A DNA stretch of 64,000 nt, from assembly GCA_016648135.1 (NCBI GenBank), contig JADDOH010007938.1:42870-106869 (forward strand), given 5' to 3'. Below are positions 36,497 through 46,856 of this stretch, piece by piece (positions within the stretch are counted from its first letter, which is position 1; every line of letters starts with the position of its first letter). The notes beneath the pieces are model-generated. The model saw only the letters and a list, made by a program, of their open reading frames with translations. It was not told the origin of the DNA and made no database searches. Made by a program: the position numbers and the translations under genes. Source of the stretch: Agrypnia vestita (taxonomy: Eukaryota > Arthropoda > Insecta > Trichoptera > Phryganeidae).

Positions 36497-36677
36497 CCGG
36501 CGCCACACTGCGTGGATCTTCCGCCGCGTCTCTTCTGTCGTGGAACATCGCTACATTTCTTTCCATACAATATGCGCTTATTAAACACATTACGCGAATG
36601 ATCGGTCGATCTATTTGCTTTGCCGATTTGGCGCAACAGAAAAGACGCGGCGGAAGATCTGCGTAATGTGGCGCCGA
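36497..36677. mobile_element. GC-rich fold-back MITE
   Basis: Arms of about 40 bp: GGCGCCACACTGCGTGGATC and CTTCCGCCGCGTCTCTTCTG at the left, their imperfect reverse complement at the right (ending GTGGCGCC at 36677), around a loop of about 95 bp. GC-rich arms stand out in AT-rich host DNA. Confidence 0.82.
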
Positions 36678-37164
36678 CCTAAAAGAATTATTACTAGTTT
36701 TTTTTTCCTGAAAATTGTATTTTTCTTTGATTTTGAAAAAACGCCATTTTGTGACGTTGTGTATTTTACGAATATATATTTTGATAAATTTATTTGTATG
36801 TTAGTTTACATTTTTTGTTTTTTTTTTATCGTGTCGTATACTGCTTAATAACTTGTTTAAGAAAAAACGAATTTGCAAAAAATTCCCTACAAATGAGATA
36901 ATTTTTAGACTATGGGCAGTACCACAACGATTGGGACGCCCTCCTTTATTCTCCAGATAAGTTGGACGGACTATAGCGTTCGCTTTACAATGAAATGTAC
37001 TATTTGAAGTATGTACTTTCAATAACTTTGAAATGTGTGTAGTTTGTAGTGTACACTACACTTCAAAAGGTGTGAAGTATACTCTTCAATGTAGTGTAGT
37101 ACTGCATTGTAGTAGTTAGTACAGAGCGGACTCATCGCAGCGGCCTATTCTAATATATTCTCTT

Positions 37165-37975
37165 TTCTATGGTCTAGCGAAGGGAAAAACTTCATTTCAA
37201 AATGAAGACTACAACACACACACGTTCACCAGTTTGAAGACTACAAAGTGTACACTACAATTGTAGTACTACGAAATGAAGTGAAGTAAATGAAGTGAAG
37301 TAATGAAGTAATTGTAGTATTAATGAAGTGAAGTAATGAAATGAAGTAATTGTAATAATAATGAAGTGAAGTAATGAAATGAAGTAATAGTGAAGTAAAT
37401 TTTTAAATGAAATGAAGTATTTTTTTCCCAAATAAAAATTTAGCGAGCTAAAAAAAAAAAAAAAAGTCAACGACAAAAATATTTAAATAAATTTAAAAAA
37501 AAAACATTTGGCGACCTAAAAAAAAAAAAAGGTCGCCAGACAGATTTCTTCGTTCGATTCCAAAAAATTTTCAAACCATGGGGGGGGGGGGGGTTGTTAC
37601 AGTTTCCAGAGATTTCTCCGTTTAGCTACATCAACTTCCCAAAAATTTCTTCATAGCTCCCAAAATTTTTCAAACCATGGGGGGGGGGGTTGTTACAGAT
37701 TCCAGAAAATTCTTCATATATCTACATCAATTTTCCAAAAATTTCACGTAAAAAATACACTATTTAAAATGTGTTTCTCATACTTTCGATAACTTTGAAG
37801 TGTATGTACTTTGTAGTGTTCGCTTTGAAATGAAGTGTACTATTTGAAGTTTATACTTTCAATAACTTTGGTGTTTGTAGTGTGCACTACACATCACAAT
37901 GTGCGAAGTGTGCACTTCAATGTAGTGTAGTACTACATTGTAGTAGTGAGTACAGAGCGGACCCATCACTACTAT
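37165..37975. repeat. Dispersed repeat G, copy B (empty site) with poly-G runs
   Basis: Starts CTAGCGAAGGGAAAAACTTC and ends TACAGAGCGGACCCATCACT, parallel to copy A. Includes a degenerate (GAAGTAAT)n tract (37275-37420), a run of 14 G at 37580-37593 and of 11 G at 37679-37689, each after AAACCAT. Copy C, inverted, is at 56880-57255. Confidence 0.82.
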
Positions 37976-38065
37976 GGTCACCCAGCGAAATTGCGAAATT
38001 GTGTATTTGTGACGTTTGTGTTTATTGTGTTGCAGTGTCTTGACTTTCGTTTTGAGATCATCGAA

Positions 38066-41000
38066 ATGTCTTCATTGTGGAGCAATGAAGATACATTCAA
38101 GTTTATTGAATTGTATCAAGCTGAGCCCGCAATTTGGAACCTAAAAAGTGAACTGCATAGGAATAAGAATAAGGTATGGGGTGTTTGCATTCATTAGTAT
38201 GGACAGAAACAGAAAACAGAAAAAGTTGGTATACAGTGAATGAGTTTTATTTTTAATATAATTTAGGTCGAAAACTTTGATTTAATCGTGAAATATCGTG
38301 ACAATTAATGGGGCATTCACGACATGGTTTGATATTAAAATAGGTGTCAAAGGGATGCATAATATGACCATGGCTTTTCAACATGTATATGGATAACTGT
38401 ATAAAAGAAGTGATGGATGGATTCAGCATTTTATACCTTTCATATGCAGATGACACAGTGCTAGTAGCTTATAGTAAAGTCTGTGCCAGTGAAAAGTGAA
38501 TGTAATACTGGCTGTAGTGTTTAGACAGAATAAAGAAAGGATCACTGAGATGGTTTGGTTATGTGGAACTGATGGCGATACTAAGGAAAATTGTTTGTTG
38601 AATGCAGTAGAAACAGGGCGTCAGCGGAAGACCTAGCATGAGAAGATATACCAAATACTGGGGGATGGCCCTGTTCAAAACTTGAACAACCAAAGAGCGT
38701 TCATTAGAATGAAAGTGGATAAGGCAAAAGTGGTGTGCCAGTACAGAAGTGTGGTGTGACGTTCCATTCGCTCTGCCTATCCCTCTGGAGAAACGGAGTG
38801 ATGGTTGGCTAGTTAGTCACTCACCTGCTTTACAGTTTGGACTACTATTCAAAACATATTTTAATAATTAGTTTCCAGATTAGTATCTCGGTCTGTTATT
38901 AATGCCAAAAGGATTCGTGTAGTGTTGGATGTAGTAATAAAACAATTCTATTCTGCTTATAAAACTCTTTTATTTTATATACCTATATCTGTACATAAGA
39001 GAAAAAATCACAGTGGCTAAATCCAAGATAATGGTCCCATTGCATATAGAATGAAAATGATTATTTCACTTTATTATATTGAATGTGCTAATAACAAAAT
39101 GAAAGATAATTTACGTTTAAAAAGTAAGTATTAAATAAGATATTACACTTTAAAATTTCGAAAAATGCACTGCATATTTTCAGATTTCATACGCAATATA
39201 TGAGGTTAGGTTAGGTTATTAGGTTTGGTTTGGTTAAGTTATTAGGTTTGGTTAGATTAGGTTATTAGGTTTGGTTTTTTTAATTTAGATTACGATTATT
39301 TTAGTTAGATTAAATTAACAGGACATTAAATTATATAGTGAAATACTTATTTTCATTGTATGAACAACGGGACCATATTTTTGGATTATTCCAACTACTT
39401 CTTTAATTCCCCACTGCAAAGGCTTCCTAGACTAGCAAACAGATACGAGCAACTTGACGTCTTTGCCAATAATGACTGTATATTATTCAAACATATATTA
39501 AAAGGTGTATTGAAAGATTACTAGTATTTGTCGAATTGGACTTAAATATGTAATTGATTTGTATTTGTATGTATATTTTCAAAGCTTGTGCTATTGTTTT
39601 TCACTCTACATTATTACTTTTTTTTGTTTTTGAATTTCTATTATACGTATTATGTTTTTCTTTTGCTTCTGCTTGTTATATACTTGCTTTTTACTTTATA
39701 TTATATTTATCTTTGTATATTTGTATCTGTATTTTAAGTTTTTTCTTTCCACTTTATGTCTTTATTATGTTTACATATTATTATTTTTTTCTTTAAACTA
39801 TATTCTATTAATGTACACTTTACCTATCTGTTGTAAAAGCCCTATAGGGCGTTAATAAATAAATAAATAAAAATATATGAAATAAAAGACTTCTTTCAAT
39901 TATTATTGTGAGCTAATTTTAAATAAAATAAAGCTAGATCCCTTTCGGCTTTATGCCTTATTTCCTGCTGTTTCTTTTCTTTCGAAAATCTCTAATTGAG
40001 CTGCAAAAGATTTATTCTGCCTCAGTTTGCTTAATAGCTAAACAAAATTTTTATTGTTTACTTGCTCCAATTTTTCACAGCCCAAGTTACAAATATTCTC
40101 CGCACTGCACATTTCTTCATATTCTCAAACTAATTTCGAAAATCTGTCAGACTCTATGCATTTTGCTAGGCGAGCACAAAGCATTATAGTCATTGCGTAA
40201 TGCCGCCCACAACTCTTCTTTCATCTTCATCTTTATTTCTTATTTAGTAAAACAGCCTTGTCCTTATCATCATCATCCGAATGGGAATAATCCAAAAATA
40301 TGGTCCCATTGTTCATACAATGAAAATAAGTATTTAACTATATAATTTAATGTCCTGTTAATTTAATCTAACTACATATAATAATCGTAATCTAAACTAA
40401 ACAAACCAAACCTAATAACCTAACCTAACCTCATATATTGCCTATGAAATGTCAAGATATGCAGTGCATTTTTCGAAACTTTAAAGTGATAATATCTTAT
40501 TTAATACTTACTTTTTAAATGTAAATTATCTTTCATTTTGTTATTAGCACATTCAGTAATATAGTGAAATAATCATTTTCGTTTTATATGCAATGGGACC
40601 ATTATCTTGGATTTAGCCTCCGAATGTCTGCCAAAAAAATTGCGTCCATTCTCTGAAAAACATTGTTTATTGCCACTACTTTTACATATACATATACATA
40701 TATTATGATATATAATAAACTTTTGAATGCCGTTTTAAATCTTAAATTATTTTATTTTGTTAGCATGTCATTTTTAACTGTTTCAATTTTTTTTTTTTTA
40801 AATTTATTAGAGACACTAACAGGATAATAGGTACATGATACTCTGATAATAAACATTATAGTGAAGACTATGCCCATTATCCCAATTACAAGTGTCTTCG
40901 GCACGCTCTAGTAACATGTATTTTCGAAATTAATTATATTTTACATGTACACTTATGTGTATTGTATATTTTATGTTTGAATGTAGTGCGATTAGTATTT

Positions 41001-44000
41001 AATGATTGATTGATTTAATGGATCTATAGGTTCATGCATCGTTTAGAAAATGGATGTTGTGTATGAGTGAGTTTTTGAACGAAGATAAGGTGTCTGCAAG
41101 AATATCAGCATCAATGTTAGGGTCAGCACAATACAAATTATATGTGCGACACAACCTTGTGATGGGAGAAAAGTAACCGACATTATTAGTGTGCTTACTT
41201 ATTCTGAAGAACTCCGGGTTTCTTATACGGGGTTTAACATGCAAATTTATATCAGATAGAGAGAGAGAATCAATAACTCCGCTGAGAATCTTATGTAGCA
41301 CAACGAGATCGGATATTTTCCATCAGGACTCAAGTTTGCGCATCTTGAAAAAGGCAAGTCGATCTTCGTAGCTGTGAAGGTTGTTGTGTTGACCAGCTTT
41401 GTATGACAAAATATGTAGAAACTTTTTCTGCACTCTCTCGATTCTTGTAATTGCGTTCAACAACGTGATGCCACGTGCATAATTATTTTAAGATGCATTT
41501 TTTTATGATTTTTATACATACTACAATTGCAACTCCCCTTATCGAATATTTGAAGTGAAACAACCGAATTCTGTGTAATTTCGCTTAACCAGGAAGTTAA
41601 AATTGAGTTTAAGCCAGAATTTATGTTTACTTTAATCCAACTTAAAACAACCGGCCCTAAGGCTCAGTTGTGTCAAGTTGGATCAAAGTAAAAGATCATT
41701 TAAAGCATAGATTTTTTGATTTTTACAGAAATGGGTCGCTTGATTGGAGGAGAATGCAAAAATCTATGCTTTAAAAAAACTTTTACCTTAATCCAATTTG
41801 ATACAACTGGGCCTAAGCCCAACTCTGATCTGTGTATAGACGAATCATTTTTATGGTAGTTTACATCATGTAGATATCTTATTTGTGTACTTAGTAGTAC
41901 TTATTATATCATCTGTTATTTTCATACATGTATTGTTTTTGTGTATATTTATACAACAGAATCTTGTCTTGATTAAGTAACTACGTTTTCAGGTCAATGA
42001 TGCATGGAACCGCATAGAGTACTACCTTCAAATTCCTGTTACTGAACTGAAAAAGAAGAAAGAGTCATTAATGACCACATTTCGATTGCATTTTAAAAAA
42101 AAACAGGATTCCATTCGACCTGGTATCGGAGAAGGAAGTATATACAAGCCCATTTGGGTGTTTTATGATGTTTTGGAGGCATTTTTAAAAGACGTTTATG
42201 AATGCAAAAGCGCTGTATTGGCGGAAGCAGACAGTGTAAGTAAAACATATAATTCGATGATGTGGTGTAATTGGTAACATCCCTGCCCGGAACGCTGGGT
42301 TCGAATCCCGGCAGCAGCCGAAATATTTTTTCGTTGATTTAATTTTTCTGCATGTCTTTCTAATTTTTTTACAAAAAAAAATAGAGATGCGAACACGGAA
42401 TACGTGTCACATCAATATTCTTACTATTTTCAAACTAAGCTAAACGCTTGTACTATGAAAATAGGACTAACTTGCTAGTCTGGAGTGAGGTTCGAACCCG
42501 CGACCTTTGGATCACGAGGCGAGTGTCCTAACCACAAGACCAACAAGCTTGACTTGATTGATTAATAAATTTGGTTTTTAAATTTCACAGAATTTGATTC
42601 TGAAAAATTGCAACTTCACAATATGAATGTGTTCTTGAATATTATATATATGTGTTGTATCAAATGTGTCCAAAATTAAAAAATGAATTAAACGGTTAAT
42701 TCTGACATTCCCGAGCGGCAGTTACACAAAGTAATTTGTGCCTACCGCACCAGAAAAAGTGGATTGCTCTAAAAATTGATAATCGGCCCGATTCTGAAAA
42801 TAACAATGTATGGATCTTTAAGATCTTTATCCCAACACTTAATAGACGATAATAAAAATTAAAAATAAACGAGACATAGCTTTACATCGGTGTTTGTTTC
42901 TGTAAGTTTCTACATGAGATAGATATAGAGGCAGGGAGAAAGGTGTAAATTGTTATGTGTCAAATGTCAAGATGGGAAGATTTTAATACGCGGTTACGCG
43001 GTCATGACAAGTTTAGCCATGATATTTCATCTGGACTCTGTGGATGAAGAAATTAATACGTTTGTAAGAAACATTCTTTCCTATATTATCTTTTAATACA
43101 GTGTATTTGAGCCGTACAATTACAAAATCCGCTCAAGACATTTTTAATTTTTATTATCATCTATTAAGTGTTGGGATAAAGATCTTAATGATCCAGAAAT
43201 TGTTATTTTCAGAATACGGATGAATATATGTTATTCAGTTCATAAATGAGACTTACAGATAAGGTCGATATATTGGCGTAATTATACGTCACTGGTTACT
43301 AATATTTTGGACTCGTTTTCGGTGGATGTGATTCATAAAATTTATTCTTATTTGCATAGCATTAACAGGAGGCCTACGAGGCACGGATTACAATGATAAT
43401 AAATGTTCTTGGTCTCTCTCTTACCTACTTGGATTAAATTCACATCTTTATCAAAGATATCCTGGTGGATTACAAATTTTCCTAGATGATTTATTCTTTC
43501 TTAAAAAATTATGTAGTAATATGTATACAACTGAGGGTCATGAAAGCAGCTTTGACATCATCTAATGGTGTAGGTCTTTTGAATACTTTAAACACTGAAG
43601 ATAATATCCCGAAAGTTTTTTCTACAACTACACGAGAATGCAAAAGTTGTTGATAAAACATTCATCAGGGATACCGGGAAAGGGCTTCATGATATGAGAC
43701 TTATCACACTTTTTTTACACAAATAACTTTGATTTAAAACACCACCAAAACTAATTTTTCCTATATCAAGCATACATAAAACATAAGTCAGCAAACATAA
43801 AACAGTAATCATTGTCTATTAGGACAAAATAACGATGCTGAAATATCCTTTCTAATTAACGTATTCAGATCCGGTGTGAGCCGGTGCTAATACGATAATA
43901 AGCCTTCCGTCTATAATGCCAAAGCAATGGGGAAAAATGAATCATTCCGCCGTAATCGGCCATTCTTCGGGACTTGTGGAAATCTAAAAGAATAAGAAAA

Positions 44001-44476
44001 TAATACTTTTAACTATATTGTTCTAGGAGCTTTTAGTGATTGCAGAAGAGGAAGATGCTAGTGGCGAACTGTCAGGAAACGAATACGAAATAGCATCCGA
44101 CTCAGATCCCCTGAATATTGCTGAAAGCAGTCCAGAAGTAAAGGGTAAAGTCGAGACCCCCGTACGGAAGAGAAGAGCCGTACAGAAGCCCGAGTTAGAA
44201 AATGTGATGAAGGCAGAAAAGGTGATGACGAACGCGTTTAGTGCATTGAACCATGTTTTGCTCAATAAAGACAAAAAAGTAGAGGACGACTGCGAGTTAT
44301 ACGGGAGGCTTCTTGCTTGCAAACTTAGAAGATTTTCAGAGAGTTATAGGCAAGAAATTATGTACGAGCTCGATGAAATATTGCTGAAACGGCGTCCCAA
44401 CCATACTCCTCGCTTTGTCCGCCGTCCTAATGTAAAAAGGCGCATTTTACAAATAAAATCGGAGAAAAAAAAATAA
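38066..44476 (+). CDS. MADF-BESS domain protein (join 38066-38173, 41993-42235, 44027-44476)
   Basis: Predicted 266-residue nuclear DNA-binding protein of the Adf-1-like MADF-BESS family, which binds DNA through a Myb-like MADF domain and partners through BESS. Exon 1 (36 codons) encodes WSNEDTFKFIELYQAEPAIW. Exon 2 (81 codons) continues VNDAWNRIEYYLQIPVTELK and LMTTFRLHFKKKQDS, completing MADF (about residues 5-105). Exon 3 (149 residues) has an acidic linker, a basic RKRR cluster at 164-167, and a BESS motif at about 205-237 (LYGRLLACKLRRFSESYRQE). Splice sites are AAG|GTATGG, TTTTCAG|GTC, AGT|GTAAGT and TTCTAG|GAG, all in phase 0. Introns of 3.8 and 1.8 kb are full of repeats. The start follows CATCGAAATG and fits the MADF N-terminus. 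AATAAA overlaps the stop codon. The specific target is unknown. Confidence 0.9.
38340..38760 (+). pseudogene. Degraded RTE-type LINE reverse transcriptase in MADF intron 1
   Basis: The plus strand reads GCIMTPWLFNMYMDNCIKEV, then YLSYADDTVLVAYS (catalytic YADD, about 38440), then KKGSLRWFGYVELMA. Stops and frame changes are frequent. Confidence 0.72.
39013..39393. mobile_element. Fold-back MITE T with TTAGG-like core, copy 1
   Basis: Ends are inverted (GGCTAAATCCAAGATAATGG / GGAATAATCCAAAAATATGG) with GTCCCATTG and GAAAAT.ATTATTTCAC blocks. The core has GAGGTTAGGTTAGGTTATT and further degenerate TTAGG units, the common insect telomere motif. Copy 2 is inverted at 40285-40622. Confidence 0.8.
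39540..39872 (+). mobile_element. LINE 3' end with TAAA tail
   Basis: AT-rich 3' UTR-like sequence ends TTGTAAAAGCCCTATAGGGCG then TTAATAAATAAATAAATA. A terminal hairpin plus tetranucleotide tail marks CR1/Jockey-group LINE 3' ends, as at 46690. 5'-truncated. Confidence 0.65.
40285..40622. mobile_element. Fold-back MITE T, copy 2 (inverted)
   Basis: The reverse complement of 39013-39393 over nearly its whole length, including AACCTAACCTAACCTCATA. With copy 1 it makes a pair of arms of about 340-380 bp around 0.9 kb in MADF intron 1. Confidence 0.82.
40623..41029. other. No recognised feature
   Basis: AT-rich intron sequence. Confidence 0.4.
41030..41480 (-). pseudogene. LINE reverse-transcriptase C-terminal domain fragment
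   Basis: The minus strand reads, with one frame change, RIxxVQKKFLHILSYKAGQ, LHSYEDRLAFFKM, then VLHKILSGVIDSLSLSDIN and YFSPITRLCRTYN. This motif order is typical of the C-terminal region of non-LTR reverse transcriptases. It lies antisense in MADF intron 1. Confidence 0.75.
41661..41813. mobile_element. PIF-type MITE in MADF intron 1
   Basis: Ends GGCTCAGTTGTGTCAAGTT / GGCCCAGTTGTATCAAATT, flanked by TAA (41658-41660, 41814-41816). Inner AAAGCATAGATTTTT arms. A second, partial element's right end (CAACTTAAAACAACCGGCCC) abuts it on the left. Confidence 0.8.
42240..42375 (+). mobile_element. tRNA-derived SINE, family A, at MADF intron 2 start
   Basis: ATGATGTGGTGTAATTGGTA A-box region, GGGTTCGAATCCCGG B-box and TTTCGTTGATTTAATTTTTC tail. 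It begins within about 10 bp of the exon 2 donor. Confidence 0.75.
42395..42556 (-). mobile_element. tRNA-derived SINE, family B, copy 2
   Basis: The reverse complement of 30830-30990, with B-box GGGTTCGAACCTC and TTGTGGTTAGGACACTCGCC. Confidence 0.82.
42783..43225. repeat. Inverted-repeat pair in MADF intron 2
   Basis: 42783-42868 and 43140-43225 are reverse complements (ATTCTGAAAATAACAA / ATTGTTATTTTCAGAAT; CAACACTTAATAGACG / ATCTATTAAGTGTTG). A third copy of the arm is at 33050-33135. Possibly a TIR element of about 440 bp. Confidence 0.65.
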
Positions 44477-44477
44477 A
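44472..44477 (+). terminator. Poly(A) signal overlapping the MADF-BESS stop codon
   Basis: AATAAA starts two bases before the TAA stop (44474-44476). Further AATAAA-like sites lie at about 44723 and 44836, so the true cleavage site may be downstream. Confidence 0.4.
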
Positions 44478-44479
44478 AC

Positions 44480-45130
44480 ATCAAACATCTTTTTATTTCC
44501 TTGCCGTTTCCAAAATATTTTATTAAGTGTCAGTGTGAAAGTGAAAAATTAACAGATATAGGGACAAAGTTTGTAAAGACGTTTCGTAATTTTTGGTCAA
44601 ATATATACTTAATTAGATATTTTGGTTTTCTTTTCATCTTAGTATTAAAAATGCATTAAGTATGCTAAAACTTAGTAGAAAAGACGTAAGCGATCATTTG
44701 CATGTTGTCAAACCAGTAAAATAATAAAGATGTTTTTTATTTTACAAATTAATTTGAAGATAAAGGGCGCAAGTGGTCATTTTACTGCTTCTTTTTGTTA
44801 TACCTAATTAAAAAATCTCAGATAATTTGTATCTTTAATAAAATAAATTTTAAGAAATTAGAATAACTGTTATATGTATAGTAACGAACACAGAAATATG
44901 TCCACCCATAAAACAACAGTTTTCTTGTAATATGTCAGATTTTGTTAGAGCTTTTTGATCCCTTTTCACTTTGAATTATAAAGTAACAATGTTTAAACAG
45001 GAAAATACCAAATATATTTTATCTGAACTTAAAATACTTTAAAGGGTGTTTTTAGTATTTCCCTTACTTTATTGGAAAAAAAAAATTAATACAGAAATTT
45101 TTTTTTGGGATTTTCCTTTGGGCTTCAATA
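44480..45130. other. No recognised gene
   Basis: 3' flank of the MADF-BESS gene, AT-rich. Confidence 0.4.
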
Positions 45131-45139
45131 CATTTATAT

Positions 45140-45610
45140 CAATGGTCATTTTTATGCCACAGGTTCTCTATAGGATTCAGGTATGGACTGTTTCCGGGTC
45201 AATGCAATGTTATTATCCCATTGTTATTCATGAATTATTTGATCTAAAAGTACTTTGATAAGTTAGTTATTTTTAAATTTTATTTAGGTTAATAACGAGA
45301 TATATTGTTAGAAAAATATAATACTTACAGTTTTTACCCGATAGCACTGGGCAGAGTTATCCTGCAAAATGCACTCAATAATATGGGAGCAATGAATTTC
45401 TATCGATGGGAATAAAAAGTCTTCTAAATTTTTTTTATAAACTTCTGCATTCACACTTTCGTCAATGAAGGCTAATTTTCCCACTCAGTAAAAATAAAAA
45501 CATCCCCAGATCATTTGTCCAGCAGAATGATTCTCTGTTGGCTGGAGACACTCCTCGCTTAACACCTGGTTTACCGCCACGCGGCAAATAATGTTTTCGT
45601 TGTCTGCCGC
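45140..45610 (-). pseudogene. Tc1-like transposase relic
   Basis: The minus strand reads GQMIWGCFYFY, a TGA, VGKLAFIDESVNAEVYKKNL, then IIECILQDNSAQCYRVKT (second catalytic Asp in QDNSA), and after a gap PGNSPYLNPIENLWHK (third catalytic residue, Glu, in NPIENLW). Motif order and spacing are those of Tc1 DD34E transposases. At least one stop and frame changes; the N-terminus is lost. Confidence 0.82.
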
Positions 45611-45684
45611 GCTAAGTAATACACAAAAGCGCTATTTTTACTTGATTGTTTTTGTATTTTAAAATTCGTGGTTAGACGCCACTA

Positions 45685-46165
45685 ATTAAAAAAAAATTCT
45701 ATAAGATACGTAACTAAAGTTTTTAATAGTACTTGTTTTATCACATTACCACTGTAAATTTTTATACTATAACAATTTTTTTGGACATATCATACTAAGT
45801 ATGTATTGCTTTACCCAAGGAAAATGATTATAAAATAAAATACTGAACTTACATTGGGGTTTTGCTTGTTTTATTTGATATTTCGATAGATTTTACAGCC
45901 GAAGGTACAAAAACAATGCAATATAACACTAATTTAAAAAAAAATTCTTAAAGATACGTAACTAAGGTTTTTATTAGTATGTACTTGTTTTATCACATTA
46001 CCACTGTAAATTTTTATACTATGTATAAGAATTTCTTTGCCTTACCCAAGGAAAACGATTATAAAATAAAATACTGAACTTATATTGGGGTTTAATTCGT
46101 TTTATTTCATATTTCGATAGATTTTACAGCCGAAGGTACAAAAACAATGTAATATAATGTCAATA
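45685..46165. repeat. Tandem duplication, about 240-bp unit
   Basis: 45685-45927 and 45930-46165 share TTTATCACATTACCACTGTA, TTACCCAAGGAAAA and TTTCGATAGATTTTACAGCC with only small indels. Confidence 0.88.
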
Positions 46166-46674
46166 AACTGAATAAAAAACATATTTGAAAACGAGCATCA
46201 TTGCGAGCACAGATCCGCTCAATGAGGCAAGGTGATTTGAACACAAATTTAGAGTGAACCAAGATTTATTGAAAAGATAACTTTCCAAAATCACAATCTA
46301 CGAAACTAAGTCTTTCACATGATATATGATTCGCGATAAATGTGAAATAAAAACATAATAACCGAAATCAAGGCTCACACACTAACATCGGACACAGAAC
46401 TTTTGTGTGAATTTATTAAAAGATTTATGTAATTTTTGAAAAAGTCTACATTAAACTATGGCAAAGTAATGAAAATACAAAATAAACAACAATTTAGACA
46501 TCTTTATCAGCAATTACTTCAATAAAAAATTGTTGCACACCTTTCGTACTGATCATAGCTAAATGGGTTACTTTTAATTCATTCTATGAATGAATTATAA
46601 CTTTTTTACACAATTAAGATTGGTCGAGAACCTTCATTCGTTCAGTAAGAATGCACGCGAAGGGATTTTGAGCT
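46166..46674. other. No recognised feature
   Basis: AT-rich linker before the LINE 3' tail. Confidence 0.4.
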
Positions 46675-46856
46675 TTATTCCGTTATTTTTATTTATTTAT
46701 TTATTTATTTATTTATTCATACGCCAATCGGCTATATACATTAATTTTACAAAAATAATAGACTTAAATGAATGGATTAGAAAAATTGCACATATATAAA
46801 AAAACAATACTAGCATAGTAACAACATGGTATAATCATATAGGGTTGAGGGTAATT

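Larger units (their letters stand above)
35654..36973 (+). mobile_element. Tc1/mariner-like transposon nested in repeat G
   Basis: 1320 bp with inverted ends TAGTCCGTCTAACTTATCTG / TAGTCCGTCCAACTTATCTG and TA on both sides (35652-35653, 36974-36975). Repeat G copy B has the uninterrupted site (TACTTTGTAGTGTTCGCTTT at about 37809), confirming insertion. It carries two exon-like pieces of a transposase and two nested MITEs; the catalytic part is missing. Confidence 0.9.
35265..37140. repeat. Dispersed repeat G, copy A (split by a transposon)
   Basis: Starts with TTAGCGAAGGGAAAACTACA and ends with TGTAGTAGTTAGTACAGAGC. Rich in AAGTGTACACTACA-type palindromic words and in a 90-bp unit containing ACCATGGGGGG and TTTCCAGAGATTTCTTCAT. 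Copy B is 37165-37975. Interrupted by 35654-36973. Confidence 0.8.

Noticed and set aside
37265..37430. Telomeric or satellite array
   Set aside because: The GAAGTAAT-like tract is short, degenerate and confined to repeat G.
38066..38197. Single-exon reading of the MADF N-terminus continuing past 38173
   Set aside because: The frame reads into a GTATGG donor and stops at 38197; exon 2 at 41993 completes the domain.
39554..39796. Hydrophobic frame resembling a membrane protein
   Set aside because: Phe/Tyr/Leu richness arises from T-rich LINE 3' UTR sequence; no homology or start context.
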